64,000 bases of DNA from Lathyrus oleraceus (taxonomy: Eukaryota > Streptophyta > Magnoliopsida > Fabales > Fabaceae): positions 371,881,175 to 371,945,174 of the forward strand of contig NC_066583.1 of NCBI RefSeq assembly GCF_024323335.1, read 5' to 3'. A program made the position numbers and the translations under genes. This document shows, piece after piece, positions 1 through 12,875 of this stretch. Each line of letters starts with the position of its first letter. Position 1 is the stretch's first letter. The notes beneath the pieces are model-generated. The model was not told where the DNA came from, made no database searches, and saw only the letters and a program-made list of their open reading frames with translations.

Positions 1-46
1 TTCATATTTTGTTGTTTTAATTAATTATTGGGGTATTTTAGAAGGG

Positions 47-991
47 TGTTACATAGAGTCGAGTGCTTTATTGCTGATCCAACGTTGTCCGTAACTGGAT
101 AACCATAAAGACAGTTGATGGGTACTCCACGAAGCATGCTGAGGGACATGAGTGACCTAGATGGAATTTGCCCATCCTGCATAACAGGATAAATGTCTAT
201 GGGCCCAATATTGAACTGGACAAGGATGACACGGTCTATGCCTTGTGTTCAATATAGACATAAGGGCAAAAGGGTAATTATACACATAATTATTATCACA
301 GATGGTTTTGTCAGATCACATGACATTTTCGTGTCTTGGGTAGCAGTGATGTGTTGCTAGATACCGCTCACTGTTTATTATGTTAAATGCGTGATTTAAT
401 ATAATTGCCAACGTCACGAAAACCTACAGGGTCACACACAAAGGACGGATTGATGAGAGATAGAGTAACTAAGGAATACCGTAAGGTACGGTGCCCTTAA
501 GTGAGTTATAGAACATCGTAAGGTACGGTGTACTTGAGTAGAATACGAAATATGGTAAGGTACCATGAGCTTAAGTGATTTTGGGCATATTATAAGATAT
601 GGGCCAAAATACACTTAGGTGGGCTTTTTAGCTTGAAGCCCACACAAGTGGTTCTATAAATAGAACCCTTATACAAAAGCATAAATGGCGGTTGCATTAT
701 TTTCGTTTTCTGTCACTCTCTCTCTCTCACTCAAAGCCTTCATTCGTACCAGCTAGCACTGAGATTGAAGGAACCCGTTCGTGTGGACTGAGTAGAGACG
801 TTGTCATCGTTCAACGTTCGTGATCGCTTCGTGGATCTGCATCAAAGGTTTTGATCGTCACAAGAGATCTGCACGAAAGGTTTCAATCGTCACAAGAGGT
901 AAATATTCTACCACTGATCATGACCATTCGTAAGGATCTCTAAAGGAGAAATTTTAATTTCCGCTGCGTTTTGGACCGCAATTCTCCTTCA
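47..991 (+). mobile_element. 3' LTR of a Ty1/copia-type retrotransposon
   Basis: The segment opens with TGTTACA and ends in CTCCTTCA, the TG...CA ends of an LTR. A TATA box lies in the middle, a CT-rich leader follows (712-733), and the tail around 961-991 (CGCTGCGTTTTGGACCGC) resembles tails I know from legume copia LTRs. No tRNA primer site follows position 991. Instead the sequence turns at once into integrase codons of the minus-strand gypsy element. The copia body should therefore lie to the left of the window, making this its 3' LTR. The first 46 bases would be the end of that body. The target-site duplication cannot be checked because the other end is outside. A solo LTR is the alternative. 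Confidence 0.65.
655..662 (+). promoter_or_regulatory. TATA box of the copia LTR
   Basis: TATAAATA sits in TTCTATAAATAGAACC, about 50 bases ahead of a CT-rich stretch typical of the start of a plant transcript. It would drive transcription rightward, out of the LTR into the flanking antisense gypsy sequence. Confidence 0.55.
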
Positions 992-2355
992 GTTTGTCCC
1001 AATAGAAGTTTCTCACATCGTGGAAGAATTTCTTCTTGCGGTGGTAGTCAAGATCAGGGGGTACTATATCAGCAACTAGGTAATTAACGAAGTCTGCATA
1101 CCAGGGTACGTTACTTATTGCTAAGGAATTTTGGGGATGCTCATCAGGGCTTAGGTTATCATCTTCAAGGGTTTCTACTCTAGCTATCAGTCTATCATAG
1201 GCGAAATCATCATTTATGGGTACTAGTTCTGGTTTTAGATGTTCTAGCCTAGAAAGGTGATCGGCTACTATATTTTCAGTGCCTTTTTTATCTTTTATGT
1301 CTAAATCAAACTCTTGTAGTAATAGAATCCATCGGAGTAACCTGGGCTTGGCATCTTTTTTACTTAATAGGTAACGAATGGCAGCATGATCGGTGTAAAC
1401 TATAATTTTTGCTCCTACTAGATAAGATCTAAATTTGTCTATAGCAAAAACTACAGCGAGTCATTCTTTTTCAGTTGTTGCATAGTTAAGTTGGGCAGCA
1501 TCTAGGGTTCTACTGGCATAATAAATTGCATGTAATTTTTTTTCTTTCCTTTGTCCTAGAACGGCTCCAACTGCATAATCACTAGCATCGCACATTATCT
1601 CAAAAGGTTCTGACCAATCAGGTGGTTTCATAATAGGTGTTGAGATTAATACTTGCTTTAAAAGATCAAATGCGTCATTACATTTTTCATCAAAAATGAA
1701 TTCAGCATCTTTCATTAAAAGTCCAGTTAAAGGTTTGGTTATTTTGGAGAAGTCCTTAATAAAACGCCGGTAGAATCCAGCGTGTCCAAGAAAGATTCGG
1801 ACTTCTCTTATGGTTTTTTGGTGGTTTTAGGTCTTCTATAACTTCTATTTTAGCTTTATCTACCTCTATACCTTTTTCAGAAACTATATGTCCTAAAACT
1901 ATTCCTTCGGTTACCATGAAATGACATTTTTCCCAGTTTAGCACGAGGTTCACCTCCACGCATCTCTCCAGGATTTTCTCAAGGTTAGCAAGACAATTGT
2001 GGAAATAAAATCCGCAAACCGAGAAATCATCCATAAACACTTCCATGATACCATCCAGGTAATCTGCAAAGATTGACATCATGCAACGTTGGAAAGTAGC
2101 TGGGGCATTATAGAGGCCGAATGGCATTCGTCTGTAGGCAAAAGTTCCATAAGGGCATGTAAAGGTAGTTTTTTCTTGATCTTCGGGGTGGATAGGTATT
2201 TGGAAGAATCCTGAGTATCCATCTAGATAGCAGAAGTAAGAGTGTCTGGCTAGACGCTCCAACATCTGGTCTATAAATGGTAAAGGGAAATGGTCCTTCC
2301 TGGTTGCTTTATTTAATTTTCTATAATCTATACACATCCGCCATCCTCCTTCTAA
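992..2355 (-). pseudogene. Athila pol: RT palm, RNase H and start of integrase
   Basis: Reading from 2355 downward, the RT palm contains MCIDYRKLNKA, YSGFFQIPIHPED, MPFGLYNAPATFQ and the catalytic FMDDFSV. After WEKCHFMVTEGIVLGH a one-base frameshift near 1830, in an A-rich run, precedes IFLGHAGFYRRF. RNase H follows with CDASDYAVGAVLGQ and YASRTLD. A stop at 1458-1460 falls where the family has TEKELLAVVFA. RNase H then ends with [11 protein letters not shown] and DHLSRLE, and the integrase lead-in [17 protein letters not shown] ends at the copia junction (992). The enzyme would copy retrotransposon RNA into DNA in cytoplasmic particles. This copy cannot make it. Confidence 0.85.
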
Positions 2356-3993
2356 TCATTTTGCTACATGTTCGCCTTTGTCGTTTTGCACGACTATGAT
2401 GCCTCCCTTTTTAGGTACTACATGCACAGGGCTCACCCACTTACTATCCGAGATCTGATAGATTATACCTTCCTCAAGTAACTTAAGAACTTCCTTTTTA
2501 ACAACATCACTCATTATAGGGTTTATTCTTCTCTGATGTTCCCTGGAGGGTTTTGAATCTTCTTCGAGCGAAATCCGATGCATGCATACGGATGGGCTTA
2601 TACCTTTCAGGTCAAAGATATTATATCCTAAGGTTGAGGGATATCTTCGTAAGACGTCTAAAAGTTGGTTCGTTTCCTCTTGGCTCAAGGTAGCACTGAC
2701 TATAACCGGACGGTTCATCTTTTCATCGAGGAACTCATATCTCAGGTTCTTAGGCAATTCCTTAAGTTCTAAGGTTGGTTTCTTAGGGCATGGCATATGA
2801 TCTGGGGTAAGGGATAAACATTCGTAAAGGTCATCATCGATGTAGGGTTTCTTAATGTCATCATCTTCCCTTATGAGAGTTGATGGTAACTTAATTGTTT
2901 TTATAATTTCTTCTTGTTCTAATTCTCTAACACATTCATCAATGATATCTAAGGCATAACACGCGTCTCCCATCACAAGTGCCATAAGAAATTTCGAAAG
3001 TATAAATTCTATTTTATCGTCACCTACCTCAAATGTCAACTTTCCTTTCTTGACATCTATTATGGCTCCTGCAGTCGATAAGAATGGTCTACCTAGAAGG
3101 ATTGGTATATCATTGTCCTCTTTGATGTCCATGACAACAAAATCAGTAGGGATAAATAACTGGTCTATCCTAACAGGAACATCTTCTAAAATGCCTATCG
3201 GATATTTAACAAATCTATCGGCTAACTGAAGTGACATCTTAGTGGGATGTAATTCTCCTAAGTTTAACCTCTCACAAACTGCTAAAGGCATTAGGCTCAC
3301 ACTAGCTCCTAAGTCTAGAAAAGCTTTTTCGATGACATGATTACCCAAAAGGCAAGGAATGGAGAAATTTTCAGGATCTTTATCTTTCTTTGCTAATTTA
3401 TCCTCGGAAATAGCATTACATTCCAAAGGCTTCGGATCCTCAAGTCTACGTTTGTTGGTAAGGATGTCTTTGAGAAACTTTGCATAAGAAGGTATTTGGG
3501 TGATGGCTTCTGTGAAAGGGATTTCTACATGAAGTTTTTCTATAACTTTAATAAATTTTTGATATTGTTTATTGATCTGGGTTTGTTTGAGTCTTTGCAG
3601 ATATGGTATAGGTGGTTTATATGGCGGGGGTGGTACGTAAGTTTTGTCTTTAGGTTCTTCTCCTTTTTCTCGACCTTCCTGGTTTTCAGGTTCCTCTAGT
3701 TCCTTTACTTCGTCCGTGGGTTTGGTACATTCCTTAGAAGTTTTGGGTTCACTCAATCTAGGGTTTGGTGGCTCATCATAAGTGTTCCCACTTCGTAGGG
3801 TAATGGCATTGGCTTGTCCTCTCGGATTTTGTTGAGGTTGTCTAGGGAATTGTCCTCCAGGTGTAGTCTGAGGGGCTTGGTTTAAAGCGACCTGAGAGAT
3901 CTGGGTTTCAAGCATCTTAGTATGAGTAACTATTTGGTCAACCTTGGTTCCTAACTGAGTAATCAATTCGTTAACATGAATGTTCTGGTTCAT
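2356..3993 (-). pseudogene. Athila gag end, aspartic protease and RT N-terminus
   Basis: This open stretch of 545 codons begins with a Gln/Pro-rich gag tail. It continues through a spacer rich in Lys, Glu and Pro (residues about 65-130) to an aspartic-protease-like domain around residues 215-310. There FLDLGASVSLMPLAVCE corresponds to the family's active-site DxGAS motif (LDLGAS, where LDSGAS is common) and IPILLGRPFL is the second hallmark. It ends with the RT lead-in KWVSPVHVVPKKGG. A stop just after NDKGEHVAK (2353-2355) cuts it from the RT palm, and another stop (4013-4015) cuts it from the upstream gag. Only these point breaks separate it from a normal polyprotein frame. Confidence 0.8.
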
Positions 3994-4014
3994 GAACTCC
4001 TTGTTTTGTTGGGT

Positions 4015-4456
4015 TTAAGCGGTGATAAAATTTTCCATAATTTTCTCAAGGCTCGGCTTTGGTGGCACAGGTTGCATAGGTTGATTTGATCTAGGGGCTT
4101 GATAACTAGGTCTCGGAGGTGCATTATTTTGGATTGGGTTATTGTTTTTATAGGAGAAGTTCGGGTGATTCCTCCATCCAGGGTTATAGGTATTCGAGTA
4201 TGGGTTCCCTTGGGTGTAGTTCACTTGCTCAGAGTGGGTTTCATTTAATAGACTGCATTCTGCAGATTGGTGTCCTTTGGTTCCGCATATCTCACAATCC
4301 GACGAAACTGCGGCTACAGTATTCGGGTTTATGCACATATGCTCGACTTTAAGGGCTAATGCGTCCATTTTCGCTTGCATCATGTCTATAGAGCTTAGTT
4401 CATGCACTCCTCCTTGGGCTTCCTTATTCTCAACTGTCGCTCATTCGATTCCCCAT
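4015..4456 (-). pseudogene. Athila gag C-terminal part with zinc knuckle
   Basis: The frame holds CEICGTKGHQSAEC, a CX2CX4HX4C zinc knuckle that binds RNA in Gag, followed by Asn/Pro-rich sequence (NPGWRNHPNFSYKNNN). Upstream of the ATG at 4407 the frame runs with one stop to the Ogre-A junction at 4456. Across the 18.5 kb insertion it continues from the gag half ending at 23001 in the order expected for the family. A stop at 4013-4015 ends it. Confidence 0.8.
4452..4456. repeat. Target-site duplication of Ogre-A (left copy)
   Basis: CCCAT directly before the TG of the left LTR equals CCCAT at 23001-23005 directly after the CA of the right LTR. A 5-bp duplication is the usual footprint of gypsy integration. 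Confidence 0.9.
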
Positions 4457-4749
4457 TGTCGCATCCGCGAAAAACAACCGGCGAAGCTCAAATAAAAAAT
4501 ACAACACAGAGCCGCCACTGCGCGTTATTTATCCCAAGATAGGGAAAGGAAACGCTCAGAGAAACCTGGAAAGGAAATGGTCTCGCGACCAAAGAGAAAG
4601 GGTAAGGGAGTCGGTTACGCAAGGGGAAGGTATTAGCACCCCTCACGTCCGTCGTACTCGACGGGATCCACGTTCTAAGAAAAGAAAAGGTTGCTAAACA
4701 TCACACACACACAGGGAACGCAGGTGGGGTTAAGAGAAGGGAGCTCGAT

Positions 4750-5099
4750 AGGACATCGCATCCTATGCCTACATATCTTGTCTGGAACAAGAATCAGAGC
4801 CACTGTAGTTCGGCTTACGCACGCCAAACAACACAAAATATACAAACAAGCAAGGGTGGCAAACATGGAGCCCGACAACCACTGGATGGAATTACGTCAG
4901 CATCCGAACCCAAAACACGCGCAAAAGGGCAAACGTGGAGCCCGACAGCCAATCACTGGGCTTACGTCGGCATCCGAACCAAAACACACAATCAGATAAC
5001 AAGTAAACACACGCAAAAAAGAAAAAAAGTTGCCCGGAGTGGTCTCGCACGACCACCTGCCTACATACCTCGTCTGGAACAAGGATCAGGGCGATGTAG
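4750..5099 (-). other. Leader region with two double-hairpin modules (Ogre-A 3' LTR)
   Basis: Module 1 (4750-4808) has a small stem AGGA...TCCT with loop CATCGCA, then a two-step stem CTACA/TGTAG enclosing CTTGT/ACAAG. Module 2 (5039-5099) has stem GTGGTC/GACCAC with loop TCGCAC, then CTACA/TGTAG enclosing a CCTCGT/ACAAGG pair with one mismatch. The internal loop AATCAGAG or GATCAGGG lies on the same side in both. The same layout recurs four times in Ogre-B with different stem bases that still pair. Stems fold from either strand; the element-sense RNA is the minus strand. Confidence 0.6.
4853..4990 (-). repeat. Two imperfect tandem copies of a leader repeat (GTGGAGCCCGAC unit)
   Basis: Units begin at about 4853 and 4928, share GGAGCCCGACA..CCA, then TTACGTC(A/G)GCATCCGAACC, and lie between the two hairpin modules. 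Three related units occupy the same relative place in Ogre-B (50520-50705). Confidence 0.6.
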
Positions 5100-8000
5100 T
5101 TCCCCTGAAAGGGACTGAATTGCTAGCCAGAAACCAGGGAAAGACACACTACTAGGGAGCTGGACTCGAGCCTAGTGTTGTCATGCATCGTTTACCCTAA
5201 GTTCGGTTTTCTATCCTACTTGCATAAGCAAACTACTCCTATCCAGGAAAGAAGCAAGCACACAAGCATACAGAATAATTCAAGCATACATCCAATGAGA
5301 ACAAGCATCTCAAACAGATATCCACATAACACGCACTATAACCAAACAAGTGGCTCACACAATAGGTTTGACTGCCTCAGCAAGTCGTCTGTACGGGCTG
5401 TGTTTGCTCTTAACCTTGCCATTACGAGGCTAAGGTGAAGCAGATGAAAGGATGAAGTGAGGATCAGACCTCACAGCTCTTATCCCTAACCAGGGAGAGC
5501 TTCTGACAAATGAGCATGGGTCCAGAATGGGGGAACCCTTCTATACTCAGAGACTCTGACACAATGTGCACTGCACAGGATCTTGGGCTAGGATCTCAAT
5601 GCTACAACCATGTAATGGGAGCAAAGAGAAGACTCACGGAATAGTGGGGGGTAGACTGCATACCCCTACCTTCCACCAATTGCCTTATTTAAAGGACTTT
5701 CACCTGCTTGGCACGAAAAATAAACAACCACAATCATTGCCTCTTAAGGAGGACTTCAGACATTTGCCCGGCCCGGTAACAGCCGGGTCTCCCAGACTAC
5801 ATGAAGTCAAGAGGACCTACCTCAAGCGGTTTACACAACCGAGCAGCGGCTACCAAGCAAGTTCTTAAAAGAACTAGAGCGACTAAAGGTACCTGTACAA
5901 AAGCTAACCAGTTAATAACTCAGACAACCAATCAGAAAACAACAAGTTAATCAGTCAAACTATGCAAGCCAAGGCACACAAAGGCAAGCTATGAGCTCAA
6001 GCCCAAGCTTCACAACCTACAAAACAATGCTATGTTAGTGTACAAACATCAAACAACATCATTTCAATCAACTTGGATCATTCTCCATGAGCCTTATGCT
6101 ATTCATCCTGAAAAATCAAGCAAATATTAGCAACTAGACCACTAGGCCAAGCCTAGGGTCCAAAAGCAAGAAAAATTCCTAAACAGCAAGGTATCTCCAA
6201 CCAAAGTCAAATTAATGTCAAACAAAAGCCAACACAATTAGTCCCATGTCCATATCATTCATCATGTTCCTTTTATGCACAAAACAATCCAAACTAGTTC
6301 AAATGGAGCACCAAACATCCAAACAGAACTATTGCATTCAAATCCATATCAAAACAAATCCAAAAAATCTCAAATAAATTACACCTAAACAGGACATCTC
6401 CTAGGTCTAGCATGTCAAATTTTAGCTTAATTGGACAAAGGAAACCATGTCAATGAAAATCAACAAAAACAGACACAATTACATGCTCCAAATCACAACA
6501 TCAACACATGCATTCACTCCAAAAATTCACAACTCAATGAAAACAGTAAAGAAATGAGTGAGACCAAAACAGGGATGTCACATCATGTGTCTACAACATT
6601 CATATCAAATTTCATGATCATTCAATACCATATGAGCATTTCACATTAAATCTACCAACATGTATCACATGAGCTTGCACAATTGACCAATCAGAGATGA
6701 AAAATAGCAATCAAATTGAAAATGCCACATAAAATTCCACAAAAATTCACATAGCATCTTAACATGTTAATGAACATCCATGCAAAATTTCATATCATTC
6801 TAACAAGCCTAAGTCATTCAAATAAATCCAGCAAGTTGACACAATGAGGTGTGACACAAATTGTCACACCTAGATTCCAAAATTCATAACTCAAACACCA
6901 GGAATCCAAAATTCATGAAATTTACATGTAAATAAGCATCAACCAGTCCACAATCACCACAAAAATTTTCAAGCATTTATTTTAGAATATGAGAATTTCA
7001 CATTGGATTTGGCACAAGGTATCAAAATGTAGCACATGTTAAAGAAACCTAAGTCAAACACAAATATTACCATGCACAACTTCAACCAATAGGTCAAAAA
7101 AATCCTACAGTCAACAAGGAAGTCAAAGAAAAAATCCACACATTTTTATGATTTTTCTATGATTTTTTATGAATTTTTTAACATGTTTAGGAATTTTTTA
7201 GAATTTTTTAGAATTAATATAATTAATTAAATGTTCCAATGGCACAATGGTAATTAGTTAAAGGCGGGGGCGGTAAACACTGTATTCGAAAATTCAAATG
7301 GAAATGAAGATCAAACACATAAAATTTCCAGAAACTCGTCTTCTTCAACCCAGACATCTCAAGAACACATGATCCATGAACTTCCACCAAAACGAGCAAA
7401 TGAATAACCGTTGGACTCGTCTTCTAACCTAGAGTACGAATATGAACCTAATTCGACCTACTTGTTCCTCTATCTCCTGAATCGATCGACCTAGGGTTTG
7501 TTCTCACAATTTTGAATCCAGATTTCTTCCTATATAGTCATCCATTTCACAAACCAAGCACATCACTACGATCTACAATCAACACTCTATAGAACGCATG
7601 CAACAATTAAGGCATTGGTGTGATTCGAAAAATTGCAAACCTGGAACGGCAGTGTTGAATTTCTGGTTCTTCACGTGTTTTGACCTTAAACAGATGCAGT
7701 AGTATCTTGTGGAAGATGAGTAGAATCCTTGAATTCAGTTCATGTTGCTCCTAGTGCATCAAATCGCGATTTACCATGAATGAGTGCATTTTGGACAGTC
7801 ACGATTTGCACTTCTTTCCTTCCAAACTTCACAAACAGATGGAGAGGATGATGACTAGAGATCAATGCCAAAAGAAATTCGAGAATTGATCAAGGATTGA
7901 GGAAGATTTTTGGATTTGAAGGTTTTGTGTTCTTGAGGAATTTGAGAGAATGTGGAAGATTTTTGGATCTGATTTTTGGGAAATGTGATTTTTCTGTTAT

Positions 8001-9432
8001 GATTATTGGATGATTAGGAATATATATGGTACCTTAATCCATGCTTAATTACACACATTAGCCAAATTGCATTTGATTAGTGAAATGTTAATTTTCAAGT
8101 AAGGGCAAAAATGTAACTTCCTAAGCCAGCTCATTGCCACCTCATGGACAGCTCACACACTCTCTAAATGACATGTGTGAGCTGTTGCAACTTGTCTCAC
8201 TCTCATTGGATGTGTATTCTTCATTTTCACCATGTGGTAGCTTATGTTCATTTTCCAAATTCCATTTCAATGGCCAATTTTCAAACCATAAGCCTTGGCC
8301 ATGTTATGATGATTCCAACAAATTTCAAATGCCATTTATGAGGTGTTGCAAAAATCCCCACTCAAAAATTCCAATTATTTCACAAGTTGGACAATTTTGC
8401 CCTTGGTCCATTTTAACTGTCTAGTTGAAAATTGACTTTTTGCCTTGACCACTTTTGAGAAAATCCAATTATGCACCATGAAAGTACATGTCAAATGGAG
8501 TTTGTGCATATAAAGAACTTGCAATTTGGACAAACCATGTGGAAATTATGGCCTCCTGATTATGGGTCATTTTTGAAATTCACTGAGCCCTAATTTTCCA
8601 ACCATACATGGGAATTTCAAGTTCTTGGACATTTTGGAAAGGTGAGAACAAGATCTACAACTTTCATGTTGAACAATTTTTCATTTGAAGCTTCCTTGGA
8701 CACGTGGCTTTGAGGTCCAAAACTTTCCATTTTTGGAAACTTCCATTACAAGTCACTTTCTATTTTAGGCAGTTTTTGTCCTGACTTGATTTTCTCCATT
8801 CTTGAGCTTTGAGATGTCAAATAACACTTGTTCCAACATGAATGAAGTGTATCCAACTCATTTCCACCTCCAAATCCATCAGATCATGTACAGTTGACCA
8901 CAGTTGACTTTTTCAACTGATAGATGAATCTGGCCAAGCATAGATCAATCTGAGCTCCAATCTTCTGATGAAATGGCTCAAGGATGACACCCTAGCCTCA
9001 ATAAGCTCAATATAATCATAGAATGAACCCCATAACCATCATAGACCACATCTCCTGATTATGCCCTGATTGGCCCAATGCAACTGATTAGGGTTGACTA
9101 GTGGTCAAAACCCTAATCTCAAGAAATCTGATCAATCTTCTGATGATGACAAACCATGATGATGATGTATCATTGTAATCAAGATGGAGACCAATCTTCT
9201 TGAGAATCACAAAACCCTAATTTCAACTTCCACATCCTCAGATGATTGATGACCAGTCAATAAAACCTTAGGCTTACACTTTGACTTCCTCATCTTCTGA
9301 ACAAGACTTGGGAGGATGGCTTGCACAATGTAACCACATGATATGCAATATGTAATGCCTAATGTCCTAACAAATGATATGCAATATGTTATGCTAGTCC
9401 CAAGAGAGGAGGGCAAATTTTGAGGTGTTACA

Positions 9433-9445
9433 GCTGCCCCTATTC
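9433..9445 (-). other. Polypurine tract of Ogre-A
   Basis: On the minus strand GAATAGGGGCAGC lies directly before the TGTAACACC start of the 3' LTR. It would prime plus-strand DNA synthesis. Ogre-B has the closely similar TAAATAGGGGCAAC at its own LTR border. Confidence 0.7.
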
Positions 9446-9799
9446 AATCCACTGTGAACCTGTCGATATGAATAGCCTCGGCTTTCAGATGACCAGGATG
9501 AAGAGTGATTGAATACCAAGAACAGACGAACAATTTGCACTCTGATGGGATATAATTAACAGCGCCTGTCAGCATCGGCGAAGAAACAAACTTGAAGAAA
9601 AATCCGTCTGGAACGGAGAAAACTCGTCTTGAAACCCAAAACATAAACGTCGACCTGGATACCAAAATAAATGGTAACACAGGGATAACCCTGGCCTGAA
9701 CACCACTCATCCGCTCGGGATTATTATTCTCTCTCCTTTTTCATTTTCTTGAACCCCGGAATTTTCTCTTCTTTTTTCATTTTCTTGGCCTGAACACCT

Positions 9800-10388
9800 C
9801 TTCGGTCTGGATACCACTTCGGTCTGGATACCACTTCGGTCTGGATACCGGGAAACTGGCCGGATTGCCGCAAGCTGCATCGATCTAAACATCGTGAGCC
9901 TCTTCGATCTGGAAATCGGAAACTGGCCGGAGTGCCACAAGTTCTTCGTCCTGATGGTTGAGAACCTCTTCGATCTGGAAATCGGAAACTGGCCGGAGTG
10001 CCACAAGTTCTTCGTCCTGACTGTTGAGAACCTCTTCGATCTGGAAATCGGAAACTGCTTCGATCTGGAAATCGGAAACTTCTTCGATCTGGAAATCGGA
10101 AACTGGCCGGATTGCCGCAAGTTCTTCGTCCTGACTGTTGAGAACCTCTTCGATCTGGAAATCGGAAACTGGCCGGAATGCCACAAGTTCTTCGTCCTGA
10201 TTGTTGAGAACTTCTTCGATCTGGAAATCGGAAACTGGCCGGAGTGCCACAAGTTCTTCGTCCTGATGGTTGAGAACCTCTTCGATCTGGAAATCGGAAA
10301 CTGGCCGGAGTGCCACAAGTTCTTCGTCCTGATGGTTGAGAATCTCTTCGATCTGGAAATCGGAAACTGGCCGGAATGCCACATCGGT
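9800..10388 (-). repeat. Tandem array in the Ogre-A 3' UTR (66-bp units)
   Basis: About seven full or partial copies of a 66-bp unit contain CTTCGATCTGGAAATCGGAAA, GGCCGGAGTGCCACAAG and TTCTTCGTCCTGA(T/C)(G/T)GTTGAGAACC. They are preceded by three copies of a 17-bp unit (TTCGGTCTGGATACCAC, from 9801). Spacing is exact; for example GGCCGG falls at 9925 and 9991. Because 66 is a multiple of three and the unit lacks stops in several frames, long open frames of 160-280 codons appear on both strands. I treat them as by-products, since the sequence lies beyond the pol stop. Tandem arrays in Ogre 3' UTRs are known to seed satellite DNA. Confidence 0.85.
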
Positions 10389-12875
10389 CCATGCTGAGGA
10401 TGACAAGCCCTGAGCCGACTGCTCTCCATTCAACCCTGGCAGACAAACACTTCGTGTTTAGCTGGGGCTTATCTTCTTTCTTGTTTTTCTTTTTGGACCC
10501 CGAAATTGCGCTGATCGCGTAACGTCTTCTGATATTATTTCCATCTCTGTCCGACGGAAGCACTCCCTCCAATATCGCACTACTGGGGAATATCCTTGAT
10601 TAAAACCATGATGCTAGACTCCTCGGAGTAACACCTTCACTGTCTGATAAAACCAATCCTCAAGCGGTAACCACGGCTTGAATCGCGCTGATCGCGTAAC
10701 GTCCTTTGATTTTATTTCCATCTCTGTCCGACGGAAACATTTCCTCCAATATCGCACTACTGGGGAACATTGCTGATCTGACGTCATGATGCTAAACTCC
10801 ACGGAGTAACATCTTCGCTTTCTGGCACAACCACCTCTCAAACGGTAACCACGGCTTGAGACTAGCTCTATGCTTGCAACAATGATGCATGATCTTTTTC
10901 TGCGTAATGCTCCATAATTATGGAAATGCTACGCGATTTATTATTTTTCTATGCAATATGCTATGCTTATTTACATGATGAATGCATAAAAAATATCCCC
11001 CTCAAGGGACTCTTCTGAGGAGCACGAGACGCTCTGCTGAGGAACTCGTCAATACTCCGATTCCGCCCCGCTGGGGAATACCACTGCTGCTGGGAAAAGG
11101 TAACCCTTGCTGGGGAAACACCTCCTTTGCACCCAATCCGCTCGGGAAACTGCTGGGGATAAGCACCACCAACACTCTGTGGGGATACAACAGTTTTTGA
11201 CTTGCTGGGGATATCAGTCCCGACTCTGCTTTGGGAACCCTCACAGATACCTGACGACTTCACTGGGGAAATGCTCACAGATACTCCGCTGGGGAAAAAG
11301 CCACCTTCAGGTCTGGCAACTGGGGAAGCATCGATCTGACACCTGCTGGGGATGACCATCCTGACCCTGCTAGGGAAACGAATGCTACTCCGCTGGGGAA
11401 CAGCCCATGCAATCCATAGATAGAATCAACCCGGCTGGGGATGCAAAAATTTGTCCGCTACGGGAACTTGTCCAATCCACTGGTAGGATGAACACTGCTG
11501 GAGATATATTTCATTGAAACCCGCTCCACTCGGGGATAGCAACCTTCGGGCCTGGCTGCTGAGAAAACACTGTTTTAAACCTGTCGGGGCTAACCATCTT
11601 GACTCGACTGGGGAAATCACAGACCTGGAATCTGCTGGGGAGTTTGTCCTCTAATTCTGCTTGGGGACCTCGCTGGGAAATGAGAAAAGTTGGTTCAGAA
11701 CACCCGTCGACTCGTCGAACCATGGTATCCACCTCCAATCTCGTATCAGCTTTCCACTTTTGAGAATTCCCAGACTCGTCTGGACCTTTTCTGCTCCATC
11801 ATCTTGTATTCCCAATCGCTCTACGCTCGACGAGACGTACTCCTGGGATGTATACCGAAATTTCAATCTTTTGACTTTGAAGAGTCTTCTTGATTAATTC
11901 CAAAGGTCATCGGACGTTTCGACGTCTTCTCATCGCTTCTCTACCCATTAATTCGTCCCTGATCGGACTCTGCGGGGAATTTTACAGACTTTCAAATCTT
12001 CCGACTTTGAAGAGTCTTCTTGATTACCATCAAGGATCGTCGTACGTCTCAACGTCTTCGTCATTCTTCATATATTCGTTCCTGAGCGAACTCTCTGGGG
12101 AATTTATTACAAAGCGTCCACATCCCAACCTGCAAGTGAGTGAAGAATATCTAACAGTTCCTGCAAAACAGATCATCAGATAAAACCGTGCCCCAGGCGT
12201 GTCAAGATTTCAACACTTGGGTCACTCAACCTTCCAAATAAGATTTCAAGCTTTCAATCTCATAAACATGCATTGGAAGGGACCTGTATGTCTTAAAAAT
12301 GCAAGATTCTTTATCAAAAATATCTGGATGTTTTTGCAATCAAAGCAGTAATGAAAACAAAAACAAAATTATTTGACTGAATATGCATTTTATTGATTGA
12401 AAAAGTGTGGCTCAAATTGAGCAATACAAAGGAAGCAATTCCTGAAAAGAGGTAATTGCGCACAAAAGGAAAAACCTATCCTAATGGCAATGTGAAACCC
12501 GTGATCTCATCGAGTTCCAACTCGGTTACACCCCATATGTCCTCAGACTCTCCATGCTTTCTGCCTTCTGAACAAGACGTTTCTGATTGATCCCCACCGG
12601 GTATTATCCATGATGCTTTAACCAAAGCGCAAACAATCATGCGGGACGCAGTTGTTCGTTTCAATCCCTCTTTTGCCTGGACCGCCCTTTCGGGTTTTCA
12701 GCCCACCGGGATACCCCTTTTTTGCCCAAGTCGCCTTTTCAGGTTTTCGACTTGCCGGGTGTACAGTTTTTTCTTTTATCCCTAATTTTTGCCCGAACCT
12801 TTCTCTCTGTTTTTGGTTCGCCGGGATGCCCATTTTTGCCTGGACTATTTTATTCTTTTCGTCCAGCGGGTCAAT
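10389..12875 (-). other. Ogre-A 3' UTR with scattered CTGGGGA motifs
   Basis: No coding sequence is seen. Between about 11040 and 11660 the plus strand carries (T/C)(T/C)GCTGGGGA-like motifs every 25-40 bases, for example CTGCTGGGGATAA near 11152. A direct repeat of about 180 bp with GCGCTGATCGCGTAACGTC...ACTACTGGGGAA occurs at about 10505-10610 and 10682-10800. Another duplicated segment near 11870-12110 repeats GACTTTGAAGAGTCTTCTTGATTA. Confidence 0.7.

Larger units (their letters stand above)
4457..9432 (-). repeat. Ogre-A 3' LTR
   Basis: TGTCGCATCCGCG...GAGGTGTTACA. It matches 18025-23000 at a constant offset of 13568. The six differences I could see are at 4839 (t/c), 5677 (c/t), 6105 (a/c), 6576 (g/a), 8422 (t/c) and 9099 (t/c). 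No gene is seen in it. The part next to 4457 is the U5/leader side and holds two hairpin modules and a duplicated segment. The part near 9432 is U3. Confidence 0.92.

Noticed and set aside
4675..5118. Open frames of 60-117 codons in the Ogre-A LTRs, duplicated at 18243-18686
   Set aside because: They coincide with the hairpin and leader repeats, lie on either strand and show no family signal. Their duplication only reflects the two LTRs.
9800..10388. CRISPR-like array
   Set aside because: Repeat units are contiguous without unique spacers, lie in a retrotransposon 3' UTR and have no cas genes nearby. The DNA is eukaryotic.
9707..10572. Long overlapping open frames of 240-280 codons on the minus strand and 167 on the plus strand
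   Set aside because: They are translations of a 66-bp tandem repeat in the Ogre-A 3' UTR; several frames are open at once because the unit has no stops.
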